Shown here: positions 28,164-37,239 of the stretch, piece after piece | Layout: the number at the start of each line of letters is the position of its first letter | Position numbering within the stretch: position 1 is the stretch's first letter | Assembly: GCF_905120475.1 (NCBI RefSeq) | Contig: NZ_CAJHOE010000003.1 | Span: 62,001 to 126,000 of the forward strand | Reading direction: 5' to 3' | Source: Campylobacter suis | GTDB taxonomy: Bacteria; Campylobacterota; Campylobacteria; Campylobacterales; Campylobacteraceae | Length of the DNA stretch: 64,000 nucleotides | Notes under the pieces: model-generated | The model's input: only the letters and a program-made list of their open reading frames with translations | Database searches by the model: none | What the model was told of the DNA's origin: nothing | Translations under genes and position numbers: made by a program

Positions 28164-30299
28164 ATGAGTACAAAAAAACAAGATCAACTTTTAGAATGTT
28201 TGGTTATCTTTACCAAACTTCATAATAACCCTTATAGTGCAGACGCCCTAACTGTAGGACTTCCAGTAAAAGATGGCGAAGATGTTGAGCTGTTTTCTCT
28301 TAGTAGCTCAAAGTCGCTCTTTAGCCGTGCTGCAGCTCGTGCTGGTTTTGCCTCGACCCTTGTTAGAAAAAATATAGAGGAAATTTCGCCACTTGTGTTG
28401 CCGTGCATTCTTATGCTTCGTGGTAAGCGTGCGTGCATACTTCAAAAGATAAGCTCTGATAAAAAGAGTGCGACCGTTATATCGCCAGAGGTTGGAAGTG
28501 GGGCGAGTGTGGTTGATGTGGATACTTTAAAAGAGGAATATTTAGGGTATTCATACTACTTAAAGCGTGAATTTGTCCCAGAAGACAGTAGCTCATCGCA
28601 TTTGATTGACACAGGAAATGAGCACTGGTTTTGGGGTACGCTAAAGCGTTCTCGTAAAATTTATGCAGATGTTTTACTTGCTAGCTTTATTATCAGCCTT
28701 TTTGTGCTTGCAAGCCCGCTCTTTACAATGAATGTGTATGACCGCGTCGTTCCAAATAATGCTGTTGAGACGCTTTGGGTTTTGGCTCTTGGTGTTGGCA
28801 TGGTTTATTTAATAGACTTGTTTTTAAAATTTATACGCTCATATTTTCTTGAAGTTGCTGGTAAAAAGAGCGATATTATCATGAGTTCGCTTATATTTGA
28901 GCGTGTTATGGATATGAAATTTAACAACAGACCAAAGTCAGTGGGCTCATTTGCTAACAATATGAAAGAGTTTGATACTATCAAAAATTTCTTCTCATCG
29001 GCTTCGCTCGTTGCCATTGTCGATCTACCATTTGCAGTTATATTTTTGATAGTTGTATATTTTATTGGAAGCTATCTTGTGGTAGTTCCTGTGGTTATTA
29101 TAGCGATAATTTTAATTTATACATTTTCTATAAAAGATCCTCTTCAAAAGGCTATCAAAAGTACATTTGAAGCATCTGCGGCAAAGAGTGGAATTTTGAT
29201 TGAGAGTCTAAATGCTCTTGAGACTATAAAAACTCTTGGCGCCAGCGGACATGTTCAGTGGAACTGGGAGGAAGCTACTGGAGAGATTGCAAACCGGAGT
29301 ATAAAATCAAAGATGATAACAACATCTATTGCGACCATAACGGCATTTTTGGTTCAGTTAAATACGATAGCTATTATCGTTACTGGTGTGTATATGATAA
29401 AAGAGACGCACTTAACTATGGGTGCGCTTATAGCCGTTGTTATGTTAAGCTCTCGTGCGATAGCCCCAATGGGTCAAGTTGCTGCTTTAATTGCAAATTT
29501 TGAACAAACAAAAGCAGCATATGAGAGTGTTAATAAGATCATGAATATGCCAGTAGAGCGACCAGAAGGAAAGAAATTTGTCCGTAGAAATTCGTTTGAT
29601 GGTAAAATAGAATTTAAAAATGTTAGTTTCACATATCCTGATACCACAAAAGGTTCACTCGATAGGATAAATTTTGTGATAAATGCGGGCGAGAAGGTGG
29701 GCATTATCGGACGAAATGGTTCGGGAAAAACAACGATACAAAAGCTTATCTTAGGTCTTTATGCCCCAACTGAAGGCGCAGTGTTGATAGATGGCATAGA
29801 TATTAATCAAATAGACCCAGCCGATCTTAGACGCAATATAGGTTATGTCCCGCAAGATATTTTGCTATTTAAAGGAACTGTTCGCGAAAATATCGTTCAA
29901 AAAGCGCCTTATGCTGATGATATGCAAATTATAAAAGCAGCTAAAATAAGTGGTGTTGATGAATATGTAAATGCCCACCCGCTTGGTTTTGATATGCCAG
30001 TTTTAGAGCGTGGCGATGGTATTAGTGGCGGACAGCGTCAAAGTATAGCGCTTGCTCGTGCATTTTTGCTTGATAGTCCGATAGTGTTACTTGATGAACC
30101 AACAAACTCACTAGATAACACTGTTGAAAATAAGCTAAAAGGAAATTTAAAAGCAAATCTTGTTGATAAAACGATGTTGCTTGTTACACACAAAACATCG
30201 CTTCTTGAGCTTGTAGATAGGCTTATCGTCGTTGATGCGGGCAAAATTTTACTTGATGGACCAAGAGATGAAGTCCTGGCAAAACTTAGTGGGAAATAA
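28164..30299 (+). CDS. Type I secretion ABC transporter (LapB-like)
   Basis: 711 aa. Residues about 1-130 are a C39-like domain lacking the catalytic Cys/His pattern, a docking domain for the substrate. Six membrane helices lie at about 165-450. The nucleotide-binding domain has Walker A GRNGSGKT near 515, the signature ISGGQRQS near 623 and Walker B IVLLDEPTNS near 640. It is the inner-membrane ATPase that exports large RTX-type or adhesin substrates with the HlyD adaptor and TolC channel. It follows LapD-like by 3 bases and precedes the adaptor by 2. Confidence 0.93.
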   Translation: MSTKKQDQLLECLVIFTKLHNNPYSADALTVGLPVKDGEDVELFSLSSSKSLFSRAAARAGFASTLVRKNIEEISPLVLPCILMLRGKRACILQKISSDKKSATVISPEVGSGASVVDVDTLKEEYLGYSYYLKREFVPEDSSSSHLIDTGNEHWFWGTLKRSRKIYADVLLASFIISLFVLASPLFTMNVYDRVVPNNAVETLWVLALGVGMVYLIDLFLKFIRSYFLEVAGKKSDIIMSSLIFERVMDMKFNNRPKSVGSFANNMKEFDTIKNFFSSASLVAIVDLPFAVIFLIVVYFIGSYLVVVPVVIIAIILIYTFSIKDPLQKAIKSTFEASAAKSGILIESLNALETIKTLGASGHVQWNWEEATGEIANRSIKSKMITTSIATITAFLVQLNTIAIIVTGVYMIKETHLTMGALIAVVMLSSRAIAPMGQVAALIANFEQTKAAYESVNKIMNMPVERPEGKKFVRRNSFDGKIEFKNVSFTYPDTTKGSLDRINFVINAGEKVGIIGRNGSGKTTIQKLILGLYAPTEGAVLIDGIDINQIDPADLRRNIGYVPQDILLFKGTVRENIVQKAPYADDMQIIKAAKISGVDEYVNAHPLGFDMPVLERGDGISGGQRQSIALARAFLLDSPIVLLDEPTNSLDNTVENKLKGNLKANLVDKTMLLVTHKTSLLELVDRLIVVDAGKILLDGPRDEVLAKLSGK

Positions 30300-30301
30300 C
30301 A

Positions 30302-31798
30302 ATGCAAGAAGATAAAATAGAAAAAGAAAATTTACAATCACAAAATATCGAAGAAACTACCGAAGTTTCAGATGATGTAGTCCAGCAAAAAGAGCATATA
30401 GATATACAGACGCAAGATGCGATAAGTAGCGAAACTTTTGATAGTGCAAAAAGCATAAGAGAGAGCATACAAAAGAAAAATTACGATGCTTATGATATTA
30501 GGTTTATGTCAAGCCTTTCAGAAGCTGTTTTAGCAAAGGCTCCATCAAATTCAAGAAAAGTGCTTTATGCTGTCTTAATAACCGTAGTTTGGCTTGTTGC
30601 TTGGGCTTCTCAGGCTGAAATAGACGAGATAACTAGGGGTGATGGTAAGATTATTCCATCGGGTAAAAATCAAGCTGTCCAAAACCTTGAAGGCGGTATA
30701 GTTGAGCAAATTTTTGTAAAAGAGGGGGATAAGGTAGAAAAAGATCAGATAATTTTAAAGATCGATAATAAAAATTTCTCAAGTAGCTATGGCGAGTCAC
30801 AGATTAGGCTTGATGAACTTCAAGCTAAAAAGCTAAGACTAGAGGCTGAGGCAACTGGCAAGGAATTTACCTATGATATGCTAAAAGATTTAAATAACAC
30901 AAGAGCTATCTCATACGAAATAGGGCTTTACAACTCAAATATATCTCGTTTAAATGAGCAAATTCAGGTCTTAAACGAGCAGTATCGCCAAAGGCAAAGC
31001 GAGCTTAATGAGCTTAGAAATAAAATTTCTCAGACTCAAACAAGTTATGGACTTGCTGTAAAAGAGCGCGATATTATGGAGCCATTGTTTAGAAAAGGGC
31101 TTGTAAGCGAGATAGAATTTTTACAACTTCAAAGAAAGCTAAGCGACTTAAAAGGCGAGCTTGATGCAGCAAGGCTTTCTGTGCCAAGAGTTGAATCAAC
31201 GATGAAAGAGGTTGAAAATAAAAAGAGCGAAGCTAAAGCAACATTTGAAAGTACAGCCAGAAAAGAGCTTAGCGAAGTTTCAGCTGAGCTTGCCCGCATA
31301 AATGAGTCTCAGATAAATCTAAGTGATAGAGTGGAAAGAACTTTTGTGCGTGCACCAGTAAGTGGCATAGTAAGTAAGCTTATAGTAAATACCGTCTCAG
31401 GCGTTATTAAGCCTGGTGAAAATATAGCGGAGATAGTTCCACTAGAAGATAAGCTTGTTGCTGAGATAAAGGTAAAGCCAGCCGATGTTGCGTTTTTAAG
31501 ACCAAACCTCGAAGCGATGGTAAAATTTACAGCTTATGATTTTAGTATTTATGGCGGACTAAAAGGCAAAGTTACTCAGATAAGTGCTGATACTGAGACA
31601 AATGAAAAGACTGGTGAGAGCTACTACTTGGTTCGTGTAGAAACTGAGAAAAATTACCTAGGAACAGAAGAAAAGCCTTTGCATATTATCGTTGGTATGA
31701 TAGTTAGTGCAGACATTATAACTGGTAAAAAAACGATACTTGATTATATCCTTAAGCCTATATTTAAAGCAAAAAATAATGCTTTAACGGAGAGATAG
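30302..31798 (+). CDS. HlyD-family membrane fusion protein (LapC-like)
   Basis: 498 aa periplasmic adaptor. The cytosolic N-terminal tail is long and acidic (about 1-80); the membrane helix is at about 87-103, and then a lipoyl half (IIPSGKNQAVQNLEGGIVEQI). A long alpha-helical hairpin (about 180-340) follows, then the closing lipoyl half (VRAPVSGIV...) and beta domains. It links the LapB-like ATPase to the TolC-like channel. GTG of the next gene overlaps its TAG stop by one base. Confidence 0.92.
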   Translation: MQEDKIEKENLQSQNIEETTEVSDDVVQQKEHIDIQTQDAISSETFDSAKSIRESIQKKNYDAYDIRFMSSLSEAVLAKAPSNSRKVLYAVLITVVWLVAWASQAEIDEITRGDGKIIPSGKNQAVQNLEGGIVEQIFVKEGDKVEKDQIILKIDNKNFSSSYGESQIRLDELQAKKLRLEAEATGKEFTYDMLKDLNNTRAISYEIGLYNSNISRLNEQIQVLNEQYRQRQSELNELRNKISQTQTSYGLAVKERDIMEPLFRKGLVSEIEFLQLQRKLSDLKGELDAARLSVPRVESTMKEVENKKSEAKATFESTARKELSEVSAELARINESQINLSDRVERTFVRAPVSGIVSKLIVNTVSGVIKPGENIAEIVPLEDKLVAEIKVKPADVAFLRPNLEAMVKFTAYDFSIYGGLKGKVTQISADTETNEKTGESYYLVRVETEKNYLGTEEKPLHIIVGMIVSADIITGKKTILDYILKPIFKAKNNALTER

Positions 31799-32313
31799 TG
31801 GGACTTTGCATAAGGTATGATAAAAATTTTAGTGATTACAAAATCACAAAAGCTGGCGATAGTGGACTTATGTTTATCAGTGATGATGAAATTTCAGATA
31901 TAGTTGATACAAGCGTTAGCGAGCTTTATTTTAAAGATATAACGAAAAAGTTTGATGATCTTTTGGTAAATGAACAAATTTATGATATAATAATTAAATT
32001 TGGTATCGAGATACAATATGCCAAGGAGATTGAAACTTTAAAAATTTTAATACAAGGCTATGATGAAAATAGCGATAATTTAGTATTTGATACTACTTTT
32101 TTAAGTAGTCCATATAGATACTCTATTACGGATGATAGCATAGAGGTGAGCATAAATTTGGGCAAGGATAGTGCCGCACATGACTTTTTGCAGAGTTTAG
32201 CTTTAAAATGTCGTGCTAACGAAATATACAAAGAGAAGAAAATTTTTGTATATATAAATGGAAGTTTAGTTTATGATAAAATTTACACATCACAAGATAG
32301 GAATACAAGATGA
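31798..32313 (+). CDS. Hypothetical protein in the Lap-like operon
   Basis: 171 aa from a GTG start overlapping the adaptor's stop (TAGTG), with GGAGAG just upstream. Soluble, no signal peptide or membrane helix, acidic. Mixed hydrophobic alternation suggests an alpha/beta protein. I do not recognise the family. The stop overlaps the next ATG (ATGA). Its fixed place between the export adaptor and the regulator suggests a job in regulation or substrate handling, but this is inference. Confidence 0.8.
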   Translation: MGLCIRYDKNFSDYKITKAGDSGLMFISDDEISDIVDTSVSELYFKDITKKFDDLLVNEQIYDIIIKFGIEIQYAKEIETLKILIQGYDENSDNLVFDTTFLSSPYRYSITDDSIEVSINLGKDSAAHDFLQSLALKCRANEIYKEKKIFVYINGSLVYDKIYTSQDRNTR

Positions 32314-32930
32314 ATGTAGTGTTATGTACAAATAATAATTCACTAAAAAACTTATGGAAGAGTTATAAGATAAAAAAGCTATCAAATATCGTAAAAACTG
32401 AAGCTGAGCTTTTAAGTGAGATTAAAAAAAATAAAGAGATTATTGTAGGTATCGATATAGGCGCATTAGCTGATCCACAAAAGTTTATAAAAGAAATTTT
32501 AGCGACATGCTCTGGGGCTAGGATTTTAATCCTTGCAAATGAGCCAAATTTTGCATATGGAAAACTACTTTTAGCTTATGGAGTAAAAGGATATGCAAAC
32601 TCTCATATGCAAGAGATACACTTTGGTGATGCCATAAAGGCGATTGCAGATGGAAATGTATGGCTATATCCGGAGTTTATCCAACAAATGATTGGTGAAC
32701 TTACGACTACCGCTACAACTGGCGTAAAAAATGATATATTAGCAGAGCTAACACCACGAGAAAAAGAGGTTGCCGAACTGATTTATAAAGGACATACAAA
32801 TCAAGAAATTTCAGATCTTTCAGGCATTACTTTACGCACTGTAAAAGCGCACGCAGTATCTATATACGCAAAAGCTGGTGTGAAAGACAGGGTAGGTCTG
32901 GTTCTTGCTATGCAACAACAAGATGCTTAA
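32310..32930 (+). CDS. LuxR-type regulator with degenerate receiver domain
   Basis: 206 aa. Residues about 1-125 look like a receiver fold, but the first acidic pair is lost (VLCTNNN) and the usual Lys is absent. D49 is the only acid near the phospho-acceptor place. Residues about 145-200 are a LuxR helix-turn-helix (LTPREKEVAELI...TNQEISDLSGI...RTVKAHAVSIYAK). It probably binds DNA without classical phosphorylation, perhaps through a ligand or partner. It likely controls this operon or the unseen adhesin gene. The ATGA overlap shows it is co-translated with the preceding gene. Confidence 0.85.
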   Translation: MNVVLCTNNNSLKNLWKSYKIKKLSNIVKTEAELLSEIKKNKEIIVGIDIGALADPQKFIKEILATCSGARILILANEPNFAYGKLLLAYGVKGYANSHMQEIHFGDAIKAIADGNVWLYPEFIQQMIGELTTTATTGVKNDILAELTPREKEVAELIYKGHTNQEISDLSGITLRTVKAHAVSIYAKAGVKDRVGLVLAMQQQDA

Positions 32931-33555
32931 AATTATTTTAGGTATCTTGCTTTTTTCTCATGCTCTTTTTGCTAAAGAGTATGTACTCTCTTCATCAACC
33001 CTAAACGCTTGTAAAAATGATGAGCGATGTAAAAATATTTTAAAACACTATGAAAATTTTATGAACAAGATTAAAAGTGAGAATTTTACTCGCAAGGTCG
33101 AACTTGTAAATGATTATATTAACACTATGATGCCACGATACGATGATTTTTATAATACCAATATCGATATTTGGAGCACAAGGGCTCAGTTTTTGCAAAC
33201 TGGCGGAGGAGATTGTGAAGAGTATGCTATAAGCAAAAAAGAGAGCTTAAAAGATCTTGGCATTACAAACGATCACTGCTTGCTTGTAGTAAAAGAGAAA
33301 TTTTCCGGTGGCTATCATATGGTCTTAGCGCTTTGGGAAAATCTCAAAAAAGAGCCGTTGATATTAGATAATCTTAGTTTTAAAGTTCTGCCACTTTCTA
33401 ATCGCTATGATCTTGAGCCAAAATACTGTTTAAAAGATGAAAAATACTATAAAATTGCAAAAGATGGCAAAAGTTTAGAGCCACTAAATATTAGGATAGA
33501 AGCTTATGAAAAACTAATTGAAAAAGAGAAAAGAGAGAATTTTTGGAAGCGTTAG
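32923..33555 (+). CDS. Second LapG-like periplasmic cysteine protease (BTLCP)
   Basis: 210 aa from the ATG at 32923, which overlaps the regulator's stop by 8 bases. Signal peptide of about 17 residues (cleavage after LFA). Catalytic Cys98 (GGGDCEEY), His132 (YHMVL) and Asp149 (LILDN), with spacing like the first LapG. It has extra cysteines near 30 and 36, and a long Lys/Glu-rich C-terminal tail. It is divergent from the first copy. The triad is intact, so it is probably active. Its stop overlaps the stop of the convergent gene 33552-33773. Confidence 0.87.
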   Translation: MLKIILGILLFSHALFAKEYVLSSSTLNACKNDERCKNILKHYENFMNKIKSENFTRKVELVNDYINTMMPRYDDFYNTNIDIWSTRAQFLQTGGGDCEEYAISKKESLKDLGITNDHCLLVVKEKFSGGYHMVLALWENLKKEPLILDNLSFKVLPLSNRYDLEPKYCLKDEKYYKIAKDGKSLEPLNIRIEAYEKLIEKEKRENFWKR

Positions 33556-33773
33556 TTTTCACTATTTTTGTTTGATAAATTTACATTTATATTTTCTTTA
33601 TTAATCTGAATTTCCTCTTTATTTTTTTCAATCATTTTTCTGTTTTCTTTGATATCAGCACGATTTTTCTCAACAAGTTTGCCAAGTACATTTATCCTTT
33701 TTTCATATTTTATCATTAAAAAATAAATAGCATATATAAGTATAAGTATTATTATCCAGGGTAGGTATTGCAT
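33552..33773 (-). CDS. Small membrane protein with coiled-coil tail
   Basis: 73 aa. Membrane helix at about 5-22, then a Lys/Glu/Asn-rich heptad-type coiled coil (about 28-66). AAAAGG lies 6 bases before the ATG. It is antiparallel to the Lap-like operon, and its stop codon overlaps the second protease's stop. Function unknown. Low-complexity composition makes it less certain as a gene. Confidence 0.55.
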   Translation of the reverse strand: MQYLPWIIILILIYAIYFLMIKYEKRINVLGKLVEKNRADIKENRKMIEKNKEEIQINKENINVNLSNKNSEN

Positions 33774-33861
33774 TTTTAACCTTTTAAATTTTTTATATTA
33801 TATGATTTTTAGAGTTAAAGACAATTTAAACTGAACTTTTGAAAAAATTTTCCAAAAACCC

Positions 33862-33890
33862 TTGACTTTTATTTTGTTTTGAGATATAAT
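33862..33890 (+). promoter_or_regulatory. Promoter of the tRNA-tuf cluster
   Basis: TTGACT (33862-33867), a 17-base spacer and TATAAT (33885-33890), 24 bases before tRNA-Thr. This is a near-consensus sigma-70 promoter, as expected for stable RNA. Confidence 0.8.
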
Positions 33891-33913
33891 TCCCACTTCA
33901 CTAATTGACGGAT

Positions 33914-33989
33914 GCTGGTGTAGCTCAGATGGTAGAGCTACTGCCTTGTAAGCAGTAGGTCGGCGGTTCGATTCCGTTCACCAGCTCCA
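33914..33989 (+). tRNA. tRNA-Thr (TGT)
   Basis: 76 bases including CCA. Acceptor arms GCTGGTG / CACCAGC pair fully; the anticodon loop is CTTGTAA with anticodon TGT; T-arm with GTTCGATTC. First gene of a four-tRNA array before tuf. Confidence 0.97.
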
Positions 33990-34045
33990 TTTTTATAACA
34001 GTGTTTGACCAGAAATACCTAGCGAGCATTTATTTTTATTAATAA

Positions 34046-34130
<85 letters not shown>

Positions 34131-34137
34131 TGCTACT

Positions 34138-34214
34138 GCGGGAGTAGCTCAGTTGGCTAGAGCATCAGCCTTCCAAGCTGAGGGTCGCGGGTTCGAGTCC
34201 CGTTTCCCGCTCCA
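34138..34214 (+). tRNA. tRNA-Gly (TCC)
   Basis: 77 bases including CCA. Acceptor GCGGGAG pairs with TTCCCGC (one G-U or mismatch at the inner end), anticodon TCC in a CTTCCAA loop. Only 7 bases follow the tRNA-Tyr end. Confidence 0.97.
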
Positions 34215-34336
34215 AGAGAATAATGGATATTTAAACTGGGAGCTGTAAGATTTTATTTTTATTTGCTTCTAAAGTTTATTCCATTTGTAGTTGATTTGTT
34301 ATTGTTAAATTTATCGTCTCTGACAAGCGTTTTAAC

Positions 34337-34411
<75 letters not shown>

Positions 34412-34477
34412 GGTTATACGATATTTTAAGATGATACAAATTTAGTTTCGATATTCATATTATTAATGGAGGACAAG

Positions 34478-35677
34478 ATGGCTAAAGAAAAATTTTCACG
34501 CAATAAGCCACACGTAAACATTGGTACTATCGGTCACGTTGACCATGGTAAAACTACTTTGACAGCTGCAATTTCTGCTGTTCTTTCAAGAAGAGGTCTT
34601 GCAGAAATGAAAGACTACGATAATATCGATAATGCTCCAGAAGAAAAAGAGCGTGGTATTACGATTGCAACTTCACACATTGAGTACGAGACAGAAAATC
34701 GTCACTATGCTCATGTTGACTGCCCAGGACACGCCGACTATGTTAAAAACATGATTACAGGTGCTGCTCAGATGGACGGAGCAATTTTGGTTGTTTCTGC
34801 TGCTGATGGCCCAATGCCACAAACAAGAGAGCACATTCTACTATCTCGCCAAGTTGGCGTTCCATATATAGTTGTTTTCATGAACAAAGCTGATATGGTT
34901 GATGATGCTGAGCTTCTTGAGCTAGTTGAAATGGAAATTCGCGAACTTCTAAGCACTTATGATTTCCCAGGAGATGATACACCTATCGTTGCTGGTTCTG
35001 CTCTTCAGGCTCTAAATGAGGCTAAAGAGGGTAAAGACGGTGAGTGGTCAGCAAAAGTTCTTGAGCTTATGGCACAAGTTGATGCTTATATACCAACTCC
35101 AATGCGTGCTACAGACAAAGATCTTCTTATGCCTATTGAAGATGTTTTCTCAATCTCAGGTCGTGGAACAGTTGTAACTGGTAGAATTGAAAAAGGTATA
35201 GTTAAAGTTGGTGATACTATTGAGATTGTTGGTATTCGCGATACACAAACAACAACAGTTACTGGTGTTGAAATGTTTAGAAAAGAGATGGATCAAGGTG
35301 AAGCTGGTGACAATGTTGGCGTTCTTCTTCGTGGAACAAAGAAAGAAGATGTTGAGCGCGGCATGGTTCTTGCTAAGCCAAAATCAATCACTCCTCATAC
35401 AAAATTTGAGGGTGAGGTTTATATCCTAACCAAAGAGGAAGGTGGTCGCCATACTCCATTCTTTAACAACTATAGACCACAATTTTATGTAAGAACAACA
35501 GATGTTACTGGCTCTATCACACTTCCAGAGGGAACTGAGATGGTTATGCCAGGCGATAACCTAAAAATTTCAGTTGAGCTTATAGCTCCAGTTGCACTTG
35601 AAGAAGGCACTCGTTTTGCTATCCGTGAAGGCGGTAGAACAGTTGGTTCAGGTGTTGTTTCTAAGATATTAGCATAA
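34478..35677 (+). CDS. tuf: Elongation factor Tu
   Basis: GTPase that delivers aminoacyl-tRNA to the ribosome. 399 aa from the ATG at 34478, with GGAGG in front (an in-frame ATG 12 bases earlier would consume the ribosome site). G1 GHVDHGKT (19-26), the GITI switch motif, DCPGH in G3, NKAD in G4 and GSAL in G5. tRNA genes upstream and a terminator-like hairpin downstream suggest it is co-transcribed with the tRNA array and partly with rpmG. Confidence 0.99.
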   Translation: MAKEKFSRNKPHVNIGTIGHVDHGKTTLTAAISAVLSRRGLAEMKDYDNIDNAPEEKERGITIATSHIEYETENRHYAHVDCPGHADYVKNMITGAAQMDGAILVVSAADGPMPQTREHILLSRQVGVPYIVVFMNKADMVDDAELLELVEMEIRELLSTYDFPGDDTPIVAGSALQALNEAKEGKDGEWSAKVLELMAQVDAYIPTPMRATDKDLLMPIEDVFSISGRGTVVTGRIEKGIVKVGDTIEIVGIRDTQTTTVTGVEMFRKEMDQGEAGDNVGVLLRGTKKEDVERGMVLAKPKSITPHTKFEGEVYILTKEEGGRHTPFFNNYRPQFYVRTTDVTGSITLPEGTEMVMPGDNLKISVELIAPVALEEGTRFAIREGGRTVGSGVVSKILA

Positions 35678-35700
35678 TATTATAGCTTAATAAGACTTGT

Positions 35701-35725
35701 GGCGGGATGTTTTCCCGCCTTTTTT
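35701..35725 (+). terminator. Attenuator/terminator between tuf and rpmG
   Basis: A perfect 7-bp stem GGCGGGA / TCCCGCC with loop TGTTT, then six T. It lies 23 bases after tuf and 13 bases before rpmG, so it may end most tuf transcripts and let a fraction through. Confidence 0.85.
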
Positions 35726-35738
35726 AAAGGGAAAATTT

Positions 35739-35912
35739 ATGGCAAAAAATAACAGTAGAGTTAAGATAGGTCTTAAATGTTCAGAAAGTGGTGACATAAA
35801 CTACACTACAACAAAGAATAGCAAGACTACAACAGAAAAGCTAGAGCTTAAGAAATATTGCCCTAGACTTAAAAAGCATACAGTTCATAAAGAAGTTAAA
35901 CTAAAAAGTTAA
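35739..35912 (+). CDS. rpmG: 50S ribosomal protein L33
   Basis: 57 aa from the ATG at 35739, preceded by AAAGGG. Basic, with the L33 pattern ([14 protein letters not shown], then [17 protein letters not shown]). Two cysteines are kept (LKC and KYC), so the zinc knuckle is incomplete. Standard neighbour of tuf and secE. Confidence 0.95.
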   Translation: MAKNNSRVKIGLKCSESGDINYTTTKNSKTTTEKLELKKYCPRLKKHTVHKEVKLKS

Positions 35913-35929
35913 TTTAGGCTATAAACAGT

Positions 35930-36005
35930 AGGGCAATAGCTCCAACGGTAGAGCACTGGATTCCAAATCCAATGGTTGGGGGTTCGAATCCCTCTTGCCC
36001 TGCCA
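35930..36005 (+). tRNA. tRNA-Trp (CCA)
   Basis: 76 bases including 3' CCA. Acceptor AGGGCAA / TTGCCCT, anticodon CCA. It sits between rpmG and secE, as in other epsilonproteobacteria. Confidence 0.97.
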
Positions 36006-36020
36006 GTATTAAGGTAAAAT

Positions 36021-36200
36021 ATGGAAAAGATAATAAACTATATAAAGCTTTCAAAACTTGAAATTTTCAAGGTTATATTTCCAACAAAGCAACAAGTTAG
36101 AAATGCTTTTATCACCGTTTTTATTGTAGTTACTGTGGTTTCGCTTTTTTTAGCTTTAGTTGATGCAATTATGTCTTTTTCGCTTTCAAAATTGATATAA
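36021..36200 (+). CDS. secE: Protein translocase subunit SecE
   Basis: 59 aa, too short for simple ORF filters. N-terminal amphipathic part with FPTKQQVRNA (20-29), then one membrane helix (about 30-48), the minimal SecE layout. AAGG lies 5-9 bases before the ATG. The order rpmG-trnW-secE-nusG confirms it. It holds SecY together in the Sec translocon. Confidence 0.95.
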   Translation: MEKIINYIKLSKLEIFKVIFPTKQQVRNAFITVFIVVTVVSLFLALVDAIMSFSLSKLI

Positions 36201-36211
36201 GGAATTCGGTT

Positions 36212-36742
36212 ATGGCACATAAGTGGTATGCTATTCAAACATATGCTGGAAGCGAGATGACTGTTAAAAGAGCAATCGAAAATTTAGTTAAAGATCATGG
36301 TATTGATGAACAACTTAAAGAGGTTATTGTTCCAACAGAAGATGTTATTGAGATAAAAAACGGAAAACAAAAGATAAATGAAAGAACTCTTTATCCAGGA
36401 TATGCATTTGCTCACCTTGATTTAGATACAGCTTTATGGCACAAAATTCAGTCTTTGCCAAAGGTAAGTAGATTTATAGGTGAGTCGAAAAAACCATCAC
36501 CTTTAAGTGATAAAGATATTAATACAATTTTAGAGAAGGTTGAAAAAAGAGCCGCTCCAAAACCTAAAATTTACTTTGAGGATGGAGAGAGTGTTCGTAT
36601 TACAGAAGGTCCTTTTGCGAACTTTACTGGTATCGTAGAAGAGTATGATATGATTCATGGAAAACTTCGCCTAAATGTTTCTATTTTTGGCAGAAGTACT
36701 CCAGTTGAAATTTTATATTCACAAGTTGAGAAGATAATTTAA
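36212..36742 (+). CDS. nusG: Transcription termination/antitermination protein NusG
   Basis: 176 aa. The NGN domain ([12 protein letters not shown], about 4-15) binds the RNA polymerase clamp; the KOW domain ([19 protein letters not shown], about 120-140) contacts NusE/S10 or Rho. Placed 11 bases after secE, as usual. It couples transcription to translation of the ribosomal genes that follow. Confidence 0.98.
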   Translation: MAHKWYAIQTYAGSEMTVKRAIENLVKDHGIDEQLKEVIVPTEDVIEIKNGKQKINERTLYPGYAFAHLDLDTALWHKIQSLPKVSRFIGESKKPSPLSDKDINTILEKVEKRAAPKPKIYFEDGESVRITEGPFANFTGIVEEYDMIHGKLRLNVSIFGRSTPVEILYSQVEKII

Positions 36743-36753
36743 GGAGAAAGTTT

Positions 36754-37179
36754 ATGGCTAAGAAAGTTATAGGCGAAATAAAGTTGCATATAGCAGCTGC
36801 TAAAGCAAATCCAAGCCCACCGGTTGGCCCAGCACTTGGACAAAAGGGTGTAAATATTATGGAGTTTTGTAAAGCATTTAACGAAAAAACAAAAGATATG
36901 GCAGGATTTAATATACCTGTTGTTATTACTGTTTATGCTGATAAAAGCTTTACATTTATTACAAAACAACCACCTGCGACTGACCTTATTAAAAAGGCTG
37001 CAGGCATAACAAAAGGAACGGATAATCCTCTTAAGAATAAGGTTGGCAAATTAACAAAAGCTCAAGTTCTTGAGATTGTTGAGAAAAAGATTGTTGACTT
37101 AAATACAAAAGATAAAGAGCAAGCGGCTAAGATCATAGCTGGTTCAGCTCGTTCAATGGGTGTCGAAGTAATAGACTAA
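36754..37179 (+). CDS. rplK: 50S ribosomal protein L11
   Basis: 141 aa, usual length. The proline-rich hinge [15 protein letters not shown] (about 21-35) at the 23S GTPase-centre binding N-domain is intact, and the C-domain ends with [15 protein letters not shown] precedes the ATG. Confidence 0.98.
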   Translation: MAKKVIGEIKLHIAAAKANPSPPVGPALGQKGVNIMEFCKAFNEKTKDMAGFNIPVVITVYADKSFTFITKQPPATDLIKKAAGITKGTDNPLKNKVGKLTKAQVLEIVEKKIVDLNTKDKEQAAKIIAGSARSMGVEVID

Positions 37180-37239
37180 TAGCCTAAACCGCCAGGTTGA
37201 TCTACAAAAGGCGGAAGCACTTTAAATGCGGAGAAATTT

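Noticed and set aside
34215-34336. Possible extra tRNA or small gene between tRNA-Gly and tRNA-Thr(GGT)
   Set aside because: No cloverleaf and no ORF with a start signal in these 122 bases.
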